Part shown: piece by piece, positions 53,150-61,706 of the stretch
Numbering within the stretch: the first letter of the stretch is position 1
Layout: each line of letters opens with the position of its first letter
Source: Marinitoga aeolica
GTDB lineage: Bacteria > Thermotogota > Thermotogae > Petrotogales > Petrotogaceae
Direction: 5' to 3'
Assembly (NCBI RefSeq): GCF_029910535.1
Contig: NZ_CP069362.1
Span: 434,001 to 498,000, forward strand
Length of the DNA stretch: 64,000 nt
The notes under the pieces: model-generated
The model's input: only the letters and a program-made list of their open reading frames with translations
Told to the model about the DNA's origin: nothing
Databases searched by the model: none
Position numbers and translations under genes: made by a program

Positions 53150-54499
53150 TTATATATATGACTCTATTTTATTAAAAGTTTTATCATTTTCTTTAGCTAT
53201 AATTTCACCATATAAAGGTCCAGCTGAAATTTTATTAATCTTAATTTTAACAAATTTTCCTATCAAGTCTTCTGTACTTTCAAATATTATTACTTTATTA
53301 TTTATAGTTCTACCGATATATGCTCCAGATTTGGTTTTATTTTCCTGTATTACGGTTACTACTTTATCTAAATATTTTTCATTTTCTTCATGATTAATTT
53401 GCTTTTGAATGTTCATAAGATATTGAAATCTTTTATTTTTTATTCTTTTAGGAACATCGTCTTCATAATATTTTGCAGAAATTGTTCCTTCTCTTGGAGA
53501 ATACTCTGCTAAATTTAATCTTTCATACCTAATTTTTTTCACCAGATCTACTGTATCCATAAAATCTTCATCTGTCTCTCCAGGGAATCCTACAATAATA
53601 TCTCCAGATATTGTAACTTTAGGAACTGTATTTTTTATTTTCTCAATTAAATTAATATAAAATTCTTTTGTATATCTTCTATTCATCTTTCTTAAAATAT
53701 TATTGCTTCCCGCCTGAACAGGCAAATGAAAATTCTTTGCTGCTTTAAAATTATTTGCAACTTCTTCAATTAATTTATCCGTTATATCAGTTGGATATGA
53801 AGTTAAAAACCATATTCTTTTTATCGAATCAAATTTTGCTGCTTCTCTTATTAATATATCTAATTTTGGTTTTTTATCTCCAAAATCTTTACCATATGAA
53901 TCTACATTCTGTCCTAAAAAAGTTATTTCTCTATATTTATTATCATTATAGTATTTTACTTCTTTTAGAATATCTGCAATAGGTCTACTTTTTTCAAAAT
54001 GTCTTGTGTACGGAACTATACAATATGTACAATATTTATTACATCCATAAATAATATTAATCCATCCATGATGCTTACTATATGGATGTTTTGGCAATTC
54101 AGCTGTTATTTTATCAAAATTATCTGAAAAATCCGCAAATCTTTTACCTTTTTTGGCTTTATCATATAATTCTTTTATATTCATATAATTTCGCGTTCCA
54201 AAGACAAAATCCACACCATGAAATCTGGTTAATATATTTTTCTTTTCTTTTTCCGCCACACATCCTCCTACAGCAATAACCAAATTTTCGCGCTTTTTCT
54301 TCAACTTTTCATATTGACCAATTGCACCATATAGTTTATGTTCTGCTTTTTCCCTTACCGCACAACTGTTCAAAATAATAAAATCAGCTTCTTGTGGATT
54401 TTCTGTCCATTCGAAGCCCTCTTTTTCCAATACTCCAGTCATAATTTCAGACTCATTCACATTCATCTGACATCCAAATGTTTTGATATAAAACTTCAC
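53150..54499 (-). CDS. miaB: tRNA methylthiotransferase MiaB
   Basis: MiaB adds the methylthio group at A37 of tRNAs that read U-starting codons. The 449-residue protein has the N-terminal cluster cysteines (C10 in FGCQMN, one in NSCAVRE, one in GGCVAE). The radical SAM motif is CNKYCTYC, followed by VPYTRHFE. A C-terminal TRAM domain is shortened but visible. All conserved cysteines are present. The gene lies behind the rpsB terminator with its own GGAGGTGA site, so it depends on read-through or a nearby promoter. Confidence 0.95.
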   Translation of the reverse strand: MKFYIKTFGCQMNVNESEIMTGVLEKEGFEWTENPQEADFIILNSCAVREKAEHKLYGAIGQYEKLKKKRENLVIAVGGCVAEKEKKNILTRFHGVDFVFGTRNYMNIKELYDKAKKGKRFADFSDNFDKITAELPKHPYSKHHGWINIIYGCNKYCTYCIVPYTRHFEKSRPIADILKEVKYYNDNKYREITFLGQNVDSYGKDFGDKKPKLDILIREAAKFDSIKRIWFLTSYPTDITDKLIEEVANNFKAAKNFHLPVQAGSNNILRKMNRRYTKEFYINLIEKIKNTVPKVTISGDIIVGFPGETDEDFMDTVDLVKKIRYERLNLAEYSPREGTISAKYYEDDVPKRIKNKRFQYLMNIQKQINHEENEKYLDKVVTVIQENKTKSGAYIGRTINNKVIIFESTEDLIGKFVKIKINKISAGPLYGEIIAKENDKTFNKIESYI

Positions 54500-54524
54500 A
54501 TTTTCACCTCCAAATTTTATAAAT

Positions 54525-54546
54525 AAAAAAGGGGGATATCCCCCTT
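54525..54546 (-). terminator. Terminator after rpsB
   Basis: AAGGGGGATATCCCCCTT is a perfect 18-base palindrome; on the minus strand it is followed by a run of T. It lies directly after the rpsB stop and before the miaB ribosome binding site. Confidence 0.8.
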
Positions 54547-54559
54547 ATTATTTTAATTA

Positions 54560-55366
54560 TTATTCTTCTTCCTCAACAACTTCTCCGTATTTTTCTTCTG
54601 CTTCTACTTTTGCTTTTGTTACTTCTTCAACAGCATCAATAACTTCTTCTTCAGATTCTGCTGAAATTGATTCTTCTCCCATTCTTCCTTCTCTACCTTC
54701 AATGTATGCATCTGCAATTTTTGAAGTAATTAATTTTATTGCTCTAATTGCATCATCATTTCCAGGAATTACAATATCTATTGGATCAGGATCACAATTT
54801 GTATCAACCAAAGCAATTACAGGAAGACCTAACATATTTGCTTCTGCAACAGCTATTTGTTCTTTTCTTGGATCAATTAAGAATAATAAGTCAGGGATTT
54901 TTTTCATTCCTCTTAAACCACCAAGGTTTTTATCTAGTTTTTCATACATTTTTTTAATTTTACTCTGTTCTTTTTTAGGTAATTTTTCAAATTCTTCTGA
55001 ATTAACGAATTCATCTAATTCTTCTAACTTTTTAATTCTCTTTTTAATTGTTGGGAAATTAGTTAATAAACCACCTAACCATCTGTTATTTACATAATAT
55101 GCTCCTGCTCTTTTTGCTTCATCAGCAATGATTTGCTGTGCTTGCTTCTTAGTACCAACAAATAAAATAACTTTTCCTTCTGCAGCCTGATCTCTAACAA
55201 ATTCATATGCTTCTTCTACTGCTTTTAATGATTTTTGTAAGTCAATAATGTAAATACCTTTTCTTTCTGTAAAAATGTAAGGTTTCATTTTAGGGTTCCA
55301 TCTTCTAGTTCTATGTCCGAAATGTACCCCTGCTTCTAAAAGTTGTTTCATGCTAATAACTGCCAT
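54560..55366 (-). CDS. rpsB: 30S ribosomal protein S2
   Basis: S2 joins the 30S subunit late and anchors S1-type contacts. The 268-residue protein begins [27 protein letters not shown] and has [21 protein letters not shown] and the [13 protein letters not shown] block. A Glu-rich tail of about 40 residues extends the usual length. Downstream is a terminator and miaB rather than the usual tsf. Upstream lies a GC-rich folded leader that may control it. The ATG follows CCGGAGGTGTTAGT. Confidence 0.97.
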   Translation of the reverse strand: MAVISMKQLLEAGVHFGHRTRRWNPKMKPYIFTERKGIYIIDLQKSLKAVEEAYEFVRDQAAEGKVILFVGTKKQAQQIIADEAKRAGAYYVNNRWLGGLLTNFPTIKKRIKKLEELDEFVNSEEFEKLPKKEQSKIKKMYEKLDKNLGGLRGMKKIPDLLFLIDPRKEQIAVAEANMLGLPVIALVDTNCDPDPIDIVIPGNDDAIRAIKLITSKIADAYIEGREGRMGEESISAESEEEVIDAVEEVTKAKVEAEEKYGEVVEEEE

Positions 55367-55392
55367 ACTAACACCTCCGGATTTTGGTTTTT

Positions 55393-55460
55393 ACCTCCAC
55401 CGCCCTACGTTTCCGACCTGATTACAGGCACCGGGGAAACTGCATAACGGTGTGTGAGGT
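55393..55460 (-). promoter_or_regulatory. Structured GC-rich leader of rpsB
   Basis: Reading 5' to 3' on the minus strand, four arms nest: ACCTC (55460-55456) with GAGGT (55397-55393), CACCG (55452-55448) with CGGTG (55402-55398), GTTTCC (55440-55435) with GGAAAC (55414-55409), and CCTG (55428-55425) with CAGG (55420-55417) around TAAT. The stretch is much richer in G and C than its surroundings and ends about 25 bases before the rpsB start. S2 is known to control its own mRNA in E. coli. A similar leader role is inferred here. I know of no named motif that it matches. Confidence 0.5.
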
Positions 55461-55468
55461 TATATTAA

Positions 55469-55825
55469 CTAAATATTAATCCTTTTTGCTTCACTCCATA
55501 ATCCTTCTAAATCATAAAATTCTCTTGCACTTTCTGTGAACAAATGAACAACCACACTTCCACCATCAACTATTAGCCATTCATATCCTTTATCTTTATC
55601 GTAGTATAATAAATTATGATTTTCTTCTTTGAATTTTTCAACAACAGCATCTCTCAATGCATTTAAATGAGTTTCAGAATTACCTGTTGCTATAACAAAA
55701 TAGTCTACTAATAAAGGGGATTCTTTCATATCTAATATTTTTATATCAATTCCATCTTTCTCATATAACACTTTTACAATTTTTTTTGTTAATTCAAGAA
55801 TTTCCCCTTCTGATTTTATATTCAC
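55469..55825 (-). CDS. rsfS: Ribosomal silencing factor RsfS
   Basis: RsfS binds L14 and blocks joining of the ribosomal subunits when nutrients are short. The 118-residue protein shows DGIDIKILDMKESPLLVDYFVIATGNSETHL in essence (LLVDYFVIATGNSETH) and the later YEWLIVDGGSVVVHLFTESAREFYDLEGLW, with WLxxDxGxxxxH conserved. The start is GTG behind GGAGGTGA. It stands between glmS and rpsB, away from its common partners nadD, yqeK and LCP. Confidence 0.94.
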   Translation of the reverse strand: MNIKSEGEILELTKKIVKVLYEKDGIDIKILDMKESPLLVDYFVIATGNSETHLNALRDAVVEKFKEENHNLLYYDKDKGYEWLIVDGGSVVVHLFTESAREFYDLEGLWSEAKRINI

Positions 55826-55840
55826 TAATTTTCACCTCCA

Positions 55841-57667
55841 TTACTCTACTGTAACACTTTTCGCCAAATTCCTTGGTTTATCCGGATCAAGTTTTCTCAA
55901 TACTGCTACATTATAAGAAAACAATTGGATAACTGGCGCCATTACTAATGGATATAATGCTTCATGCGTCTCCGGAACCATTATATATTCATTTGCTAAT
56001 TGTTTTATTTCTTCATTTCCTTTTGTTGTTATTGCTATTATATTCGCATTTCTTGCTCTTGATTCCATTAAATTTGACTTCATCTTTTCATATAATGAAT
56101 CTTTTGGTATTATTGCAAATACAGGGAATTGTTCATCTAATAATGCTATTGGACCATGTTTTAATTCTCCTGCTTGATATCCTGCTGCATGTATATAACT
56201 GATTTCTTTTAGTTTTAACGCTCCTTCTAATGCCGTAGGGTACCCAAATCCTCTTCCTATATACATCATATGCTGATATTTTACATATTCTCTTGCTAAT
56301 TCTTTTATTTTTTCGTTTAATTTTAATACTTCTTTATATATTTCTGGCATCTTTTCTATACCTTTTAATATGCCTCTTATTTCTTCATTTAATCCTTCTG
56401 TTAACTCTATTATTTTGGCACCTAATGCGTATAATATAGCTATTTGAGCTGTATATGTTTTCGTCGCTGCCACTCCTATTTCTGGACCTGTGTTCATATA
56501 TATTGCTCCATGTGATTCTCTTGGAATTGTTGAACCATATACATTGCTTATTGTTATTACTTTTGCTCCCTTTTCTTTTGCTATTCTTATTCCTTCTAAT
56601 GTATCTATTGTCTCACCTGATTGAGATATCGCAACTACTAAGGTGTTTTCATCCACATGCGGATTCATATATCTAAATTCTGAAGCTACTTCTATATCCA
56701 CATCTATTTTCGAATATCTGTTCATAAAATATTTAAAAGTTAATCCTGCATGATAACTGGTTCCACATGCTACTATAAATATTTTCTTTAAATTATTTTT
56801 TATAAATTCTTCTATATTATTTATTTCCGATATTACCGGTTCTCCATTTTTTATTCTTCCTGTTATTGCTGCTTTTAATGCCTCAGGTTGTTCATTTATT
56901 TCTTTTAACATAAAGTGATCATATCCGCCTTTTTCTGCTGCTTGTTCATCCCAATCTATGTGCACTGATTTTTTTTCTATTTTTTCTCCATTTATATTAT
57001 AAAATTCTATTTTTCCTGGTTCTAATACCGCCATTTCATTATCGTTCATAAAATATACATCTTTTGTATATTTTATTATTGGGGTTATGTCTGATGCCAA
57101 TACTGCATAATCCTCATTATATGCTACTACTAAAGGACTCCCTTTTCTTACTGAAACTATCCTTTTTTCATCTGTATGTATTACTCCTATTGCATATGCA
57201 CCCTCTAACCTTTTTATTGTTTTTAATACCGCTTCAAACAAATTTCCTTCATAATATTCTTCTACTAAATGCGCTATTACTTCTGTATCTGTTTCTGATT
57301 TAAATTTATGCCCTTTCTCTATTAATTCTTTTCTTAATTCCTGAAAATTTTCTATTATTCCATTATGTACTAATGCTATTTTACCTGTACAATCCGTATG
57401 TGGATGAGCATTTAAATCTGTTACTCCTCCATGAGTTGCCCATCTAGTATGGGCTATTCCTATACTTATATCGTTTTCAATTTCTCTATTCAATTCTTTT
57501 CTTAAATTTGCTATTTTTCCTGTTGTTTTTATCAACTCTATATGATTATTTTGTGAAAACGCTATCCCCGCTGAATCATACCCCCTATATTCTAACTTTT
57601 GTAATCCATTTACTATGTCTTTTACCTTTACTTCTTTTTTCCCTACCAATCCCACAATTCCACACAT
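55841..57667 (-). CDS. glmS: Glutamine-fructose-6-phosphate aminotransferase
   Basis: GlmS makes glucosamine-6-phosphate, the entry to peptidoglycan and other amino sugars. The 608-residue protein begins MCGIVGLVG with the catalytic Cys2 of the glutaminase domain, followed by GYDSAGIA and HTRWATHG. The C-terminal half has two SIS domains with SQSGETIDT and the final KPRNLAKSVTVE motif. Length is standard. The upstream gap is only 12 bases after plsX, leaving no room for a glmS ribozyme. Confidence 0.97.
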   Translation of the reverse strand: MCGIVGLVGKKEVKVKDIVNGLQKLEYRGYDSAGIAFSQNNHIELIKTTGKIANLRKELNREIENDISIGIAHTRWATHGGVTDLNAHPHTDCTGKIALVHNGIIENFQELRKELIEKGHKFKSETDTEVIAHLVEEYYEGNLFEAVLKTIKRLEGAYAIGVIHTDEKRIVSVRKGSPLVVAYNEDYAVLASDITPIIKYTKDVYFMNDNEMAVLEPGKIEFYNINGEKIEKKSVHIDWDEQAAEKGGYDHFMLKEINEQPEALKAAITGRIKNGEPVISEINNIEEFIKNNLKKIFIVACGTSYHAGLTFKYFMNRYSKIDVDIEVASEFRYMNPHVDENTLVVAISQSGETIDTLEGIRIAKEKGAKVITISNVYGSTIPRESHGAIYMNTGPEIGVAATKTYTAQIAILYALGAKIIELTEGLNEEIRGILKGIEKMPEIYKEVLKLNEKIKELAREYVKYQHMMYIGRGFGYPTALEGALKLKEISYIHAAGYQAGELKHGPIALLDEQFPVFAIIPKDSLYEKMKSNLMESRARNANIIAITTKGNEEIKQLANEYIMVPETHEALYPLVMAPVIQLFSYNVAVLRKLDPDKPRNLAKSVTVE

Positions 57668-57679
57668 TTTACTTACCTC

Positions 57680-58672
57680 CTACAATATATCCTTTATCTT
57701 TTCTACTATATTTTCTTTTACAGCTCTATTTGCAACAGCAAGAGCATTGGCAATAGCCTCACTATCAGATGAACCGTGAGCCTTTATAAGTATTCCATTA
57801 ATCCCAAGAAAAAATGTTCCACCATATTGCCTATAATCAAGGCTTGCTTTTAACCCTTTTAATGCTTTTTTTAATAATAAAGCTCCCAATTTGGCAAATA
57901 TTCCACCATTTACTATTTTTTCTTTTAATTCAGACATTATATAGTAAGCAGTTCCTTCAATTGTTTTTAAAGTGTTATTACCGGTAAATCCGTCAGTTAC
58001 TATTACATCTATTTCTTTTTCAAAAATATCTCTTCCTTCAACAAATCCAATATAATTTATTTTTGGGTCATTAGTTAAGTACTCTGCCGCTTCTTTAACC
58101 AATTTAGTTCCTTTACTTTCCTCGGTTCCTATATTTAATATATGAACCTTTGGATTTTTTATACCAAGAAATTTCGCAAAAGCAATTCCTTCTTTTGCAA
58201 GAGAAATAAAATGAGCTGGTTTTAGCTCTGCATTAGCACCACCATCAACTAAAACTCTTGGTTTACCACCTTTTCCCGGTAATGGTATAACTAAAGCAGG
58301 TCTATCTATACCTTTAATCCTACCTGTAACAAACGTCCCAGCGGCCAAAAGTGCTCCTGTACTTCCAGCGCTTACAAAAGCATCCAATTCCCCATTTTTC
58401 ATCATTTCTGTTCCGATATAAATAGAACTATTTTTTAATTTCAAAACTTCTGTAGGTTTTGTATGATTATCAACTGAATTTTCAGCTTTAATAAACTTAA
58501 TTTTACTCCATAATTCTTGTGGTATATCATTTTTTAAAGTTTCTTCTCCCCCAATTAAATACAATTCATCAATAAAATTGTTTTTTAAAGCAAAAATCGC
58601 GCCCTTTAAAGTAGAATTGGGCGCGTTATCTCCACCAAATAAATCTAAGCCGATTCTGGCTTTTTCAGGCAT
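57680..58672 (-). CDS. plsX: Phosphate acyltransferase PlsX
   Basis: PlsX makes acyl-phosphate from acyl-ACP for phospholipid synthesis. The 330-residue protein shows RIGLDLFGGDNAPNSTLKGA at the start, AFVSAGSTGALLAAG, VDGGANAELKP and VTDGFTGNNTLKTIEG, the typical blocks. It follows rpmF by two bases, the common yceD-rpmF-plsX order. The usual next genes fabH/fabD are replaced here by glmS. Confidence 0.96.
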   Translation of the reverse strand: MPEKARIGLDLFGGDNAPNSTLKGAIFALKNNFIDELYLIGGEETLKNDIPQELWSKIKFIKAENSVDNHTKPTEVLKLKNSSIYIGTEMMKNGELDAFVSAGSTGALLAAGTFVTGRIKGIDRPALVIPLPGKGGKPRVLVDGGANAELKPAHFISLAKEGIAFAKFLGIKNPKVHILNIGTEESKGTKLVKEAAEYLTNDPKINYIGFVEGRDIFEKEIDVIVTDGFTGNNTLKTIEGTAYYIMSELKEKIVNGGIFAKLGALLLKKALKGLKASLDYRQYGGTFFLGINGILIKAHGSSDSEAIANALAVANRAVKENIVEKIKDIL

Positions 58673-58674
58673 TA

Positions 58675-58860
58675 TTATTCACCTATTTCTAAGATTTGTT
58701 TTCCATTATAGTATCCACAATTTAAACATACTCTATGGGGGAGTTTTGGTTCTCCACAATTTGGACATTTTGTAACATTAACTTTAATTGCTTTGTATAA
58801 ATTTGCAGCTCTCCTTCTATGTGTCCTTGCTCTTGATGTTTTTTGCTTAGGTACAGCCAT
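58675..58860 (-). CDS. rpmF: 50S ribosomal protein L32
   Basis: L32 is a small zinc-ribbon protein of the 50S subunit. The 61-residue product has AVPKQKTSRARTHRRRA and two cysteine pairs, CPNCGEPKLPHRVCLNCGYY, so this is the zinc-binding form. Length is normal. The gene lies between DUF177 and plsX, as in most bacteria. Confidence 0.97.
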   Translation of the reverse strand: MAVPKQKTSRARTHRRRAANLYKAIKVNVTKCPNCGEPKLPHRVCLNCGYYNGKQILEIGE

Positions 58861-58882
58861 TTATAATCCCTCCTAAAATTTA

Positions 58883-59437
58883 TTATTTTTCATCATTAAA
58901 TATATCCAATAATTTTTCAAACCTTGGATCTATATATTCTTCTTCATGCTTATGATTTGGATTTTCATTCAAATCTACTCCACAAATTGGACATAATCCT
59001 TTACAATCTTCTTTACATAATGGTTTATCTGGAATTTCCATTAATATTGATTCAATAATTCTATCTGTAATATCTACTTTATTTTCTGAAAAGAAAATTA
59101 TATTATCCAGGGATTCTAATTTTTCACTTTTTGTGTATAACCCAGAAAATTTTTCATTTATATAATAAGCCTCAATCTCACCCTTTATTCTTTCATTGTA
59201 TTTTTTTAAACATCTTGAGCAAACTAATTCAATAACAGTTTCAACTTTACCTTTCAAAATAAAACCATCGGAATTTTTTTCTATTTCAAATTCTATTTCT
59301 ACTGGAGAAAGTATATTAAATACCCCTTCAGGTGTATCTATCTGTTGCCATTCTAATTTAAAAGTAAAAAATTCCTTCTCTTCGATTCTATCTAAATCAT
59401 ATATAAGTTTAGCATCTCTTAATTTATCGTTTAACAT
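58883..59437 (-). CDS. DUF177 (YceD-type) protein
   Basis: The 184-residue protein belongs to the DUF177/YceD family, whose role in 23S rRNA or lipid-linked control is not settled. It has the mid motif VCSRCLKKYNERIKGEIEAY and a C-terminal part CKEDCKGLCPICGVDLNENP-like (here CKGLCPICG and NPNHKH) that could bind zinc. The start is the ATG at 59437 behind GAGGTGTTTTAT; an upstream ATG 17 codons away lacks a ribosome binding site. It precedes rpmF by 22 bases. Confidence 0.88.
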   Translation of the reverse strand: MLNDKLRDAKLIYDLDRIEEKEFFTFKLEWQQIDTPEGVFNILSPVEIEFEIEKNSDGFILKGKVETVIELVCSRCLKKYNERIKGEIEAYYINEKFSGLYTKSEKLESLDNIIFFSENKVDITDRIIESILMEIPDKPLCKEDCKGLCPICGVDLNENPNHKHEEEYIDPRFEKLLDIFNDEK

Positions 59438-59517
59438 ATAAAACACCTCGCGCTTTATTTTACGACAATATTTTTTAATAAATAACAAGACTATGTTAAT
59501 TTTCTGTTATTTTTTTT

Positions 59518-60441
59518 TCATTCTTTTTCTAAGTTAATCATTGCTTTTTTAAAATCATCGGGTATTGGAGCTACAAATTCCATCCATTTATTTGTTCTTG
59601 GATGGAACAAACCCAATTTTAGAGCATGCAACATTTGTCTTTCAATACCATATTTATAATCTTCAGCTGGTTTTCCGTAAACATCATCGCCAAGTAATGG
59701 ATGTCCTATATATTTAAAATGGACTCTTATTTGATGTGTTCTTCCAGTTTTTAGATTTATCCAAGCTAAAGATGCTTTATTTTTAAATTCCTTTATTATT
59801 TTATAAATAGTAACGGATTCTTTTCCACCTGGAACAACTGCCATTTTTATTTTAATTTGCGGATGTCTCGCCAATGGTGCATTTATTTCACCACTTTTTT
59901 TCTTCAAAAGTCCTTTCACCAAAGCTATATATGTTTTTTTTGTTTTTCTATCTTTAAATTGTTTACTTAAAGATTGATGTGCTAAATCATTTTTAGCTAC
60001 CACTATTGCACCTGAGGTATTTTTATCTAATCTATGCACAATTCCAGGTCTTAATTCTCCGCCTATCCCCTGCAAATCTGTACAATGATATAACAATGCA
60101 TTTACCAAAGTTCCTGTTACTTTATTTACAACAGGATGAACTATCATAAAAGGAGGTTTATTTACTACTATTATGTCTTTATCTTCATAAATTATATTTA
60201 GTGATATATTTTCCGGCAAAACTTCTATAGATGGTGGCTTATCTGGCACTTCAATTGTTATTATTTCTCCATTTTTTATTTTGTACGATGGTTTTTTTAA
60301 ATCTCCATTGACTATTATTTGTCCCTGTTTTATAGCTTTTTGCACATATGTTCTTGATATCCATTCAGGAACCTTTTCTACTACAAATTTATCTAATCGC
60401 CAGCCATTTTCTCTATTCGTAACTAAAAAGTTTTCTTCCAC
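59518..60441 (-). CDS. RluD-family 23S rRNA pseudouridine synthase
   Basis: The 307-residue protein has an N-terminal S4 RNA-binding domain (WRLDKFVVEKVPEWISRTYV) and a RluA/RluD catalytic domain with the HRLDKNTSG motif carrying the catalytic Asp. LKTGRTHQIRVH and HPLLGDDVYG follow. It converts uridines in 23S rRNA; the exact positions (1911/1915/1917 for RluD) are inferred. The start is GTG and overlaps lspA by 19 bases, an order (lspA-rluD) widely kept in bacteria. Confidence 0.94.
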   Translation of the reverse strand: MEENFLVTNRENGWRLDKFVVEKVPEWISRTYVQKAIKQGQIIVNGDLKKPSYKIKNGEIITIEVPDKPPSIEVLPENISLNIIYEDKDIIVVNKPPFMIVHPVVNKVTGTLVNALLYHCTDLQGIGGELRPGIVHRLDKNTSGAIVVAKNDLAHQSLSKQFKDRKTKKTYIALVKGLLKKKSGEINAPLARHPQIKIKMAVVPGGKESVTIYKIIKEFKNKASLAWINLKTGRTHQIRVHFKYIGHPLLGDDVYGKPAEDYKYGIERQMLHALKLGLFHPRTNKWMEFVAPIPDDFKKAMINLEKE

Positions 60442-60884
60442 GGATCATTACTCCTTTTTAAATAATAAACAGCCAAAAGAATTCCTCCTATAGTTACAAA
60501 AGAATCTGCAACATTAAAAACAGAAAAATATTTAACGCTAAACATATCTACAACATATTCAATTCTTATTCTATCATATATATTTCCAAGAGCACCACCT
60601 ATTATAAAAACAGTAGATAGATCAAACAAAAAAGACTTATGTTGTTTAAGATGTATTTTTCTATATACATATATTATTGTAACTACAAATGTTGCAATAA
60701 TTCCCATAAGAAACGGATGCCCTTGAAGCATCCCAAAAGCTATACCTGTATTTGTAACATAAGATAAGGTTAAAAAATCTCCTATAATATGTATAGTTTT
60801 TCCAGCTAAATATTCTTGAGCTAATTTTTTTGATATTTGATCAAATACCAGTATAAATGGAATTAACCAATCCAAATTAATCAC
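60423..60884 (-). CDS. lspA: Lipoprotein signal peptidase
   Basis: LspA cleaves the signal peptide of lipoproteins after lipid addition. The 153-residue membrane protein has four helices and the two catalytic Asp blocks: GNIYDRIRIEYVVDMF and FNVADSFVTIGG. TNTGIAFGMLQG is the conserved third block. The start is GTG and overlaps the cheR stop by eight bases. Its presence supports lipoprotein sorting in this organism, consistent with the LolCDE-like ABC exporter at 36-37.7 kb. Confidence 0.95.
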   Translation of the reverse strand: MINLDWLIPFILVFDQISKKLAQEYLAGKTIHIIGDFLTLSYVTNTGIAFGMLQGHPFLMGIIATFVVTIIYVYRKIHLKQHKSFLFDLSTVFIIGGALGNIYDRIRIEYVVDMFSVKYFSVFNVADSFVTIGGILLAVYYLKRSNDPWKKTF

Positions 60885-61695
60885 TCACTTTTTGGTAAAA
60901 GAAAGGTTCTATTACTTCCAATCCCAAACTCTTATAATTAAATATTCTTTCTGTTGAGCCCACAAAAAGCACTCCACCGCTTCTTAAAGAATTGGCAAAG
61001 TTTTTGTATAATTTATTTTTAGCATCCATATCAAAATAAATAACTACATTTCTACATGAAATTAAATCTATATCACTTTCAAATTTATCCATTAAAAGAT
61101 TATGTTGTTTAAATACTACTCTATTCTTCACATGAGACAAAACCTCATAAGTTTCATTATCCACTTTTCTAAAATATTTTTTTCTTATATCTTCCGGAAC
61201 ATTAATCATAGATCTTTCCGAATAAATTCCTCTTTTTGCCTTTTGTAATACAAATTTATCCAAATCAGTTGCCAATACTTTTATATTTTTAGGTGCATTT
61301 AATTCTTCAAGTATTATTGCATGAGTATACGGTTCTTCTCCAGTAGAGCAACCTGCACTCCATATTTTTGTTTTTGTACTTCTTTCTTTTAGTATTTTGG
61401 GTAAAATGTGTTTCTTTAAATAATCCCACTTTTCTGGATTTCTAAAAAATTCCGTAACATTAATAGTTAGTTTATCTAAAAATTCATCCCATAGTTTACC
61501 ATCTTTTCTTAAATCTTCAAAATAAGTTTTATAATCTTTATAAGAATACTTTCTCATTAACATATCAATTCTTCTTCTAACCCTATGTTGTTTGTAACCT
61601 CTTAAATCAAGTTGAAAATGCCTGGCAATATTATCTAATAACCATACATATTCCTTATCATCATAAGGTGAAGAATATAAACTTTTTTCATTCAT
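60877..61695 (-). CDS. cheR: Chemotaxis protein methyltransferase CheR
   Basis: CheR methylates Glu residues of chemoreceptors using SAM. The 272-residue protein has the N-terminal helical domain, TINVTEFFRNPEKW, the SAM motif IWSAGCSTGEEPYT, LATDLDKFVLQKAKRG, the block DLISCRNVVIYFD and GGVLFVGSTERI. All conserved residues are present. No other che genes adjoin; it sits among lspA and a beta-rich exported protein, so it is an isolated chemotaxis gene here. Confidence 0.96.
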   Translation of the reverse strand: MNEKSLYSSPYDDKEYVWLLDNIARHFQLDLRGYKQHRVRRRIDMLMRKYSYKDYKTYFEDLRKDGKLWDEFLDKLTINVTEFFRNPEKWDYLKKHILPKILKERSTKTKIWSAGCSTGEEPYTHAIILEELNAPKNIKVLATDLDKFVLQKAKRGIYSERSMINVPEDIRKKYFRKVDNETYEVLSHVKNRVVFKQHNLLMDKFESDIDLISCRNVVIYFDMDAKNKLYKNFANSLRSGGVLFVGSTERIFNYKSLGLEVIEPFFYQKVSD

Positions 61696-61706
61696 ATTTG
61701 TTCCTC

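Noticed and set aside
53755-53982. Plus-strand leucine-rich frames opposite miaB and glmS (also 55948-57756)
   Set aside because: These arise from reading AT-rich genes on the wrong strand; none has a ribosome binding site.
55393-55460. Signal recognition particle RNA resemblance (CAGGTCGGAAACG)
   Set aside because: The short string equals part of the helix 8 tip of eukaryotic SRP RNA, but the AGCA strand opposite is absent, the fold pairs CAGG with CCTG instead, and the segment is far too short and lies in an rpsB leader.
57653-57680. glmS ribozyme upstream of glmS
   Set aside because: Only 12 bases separate plsX and glmS and no ribozyme core is visible.
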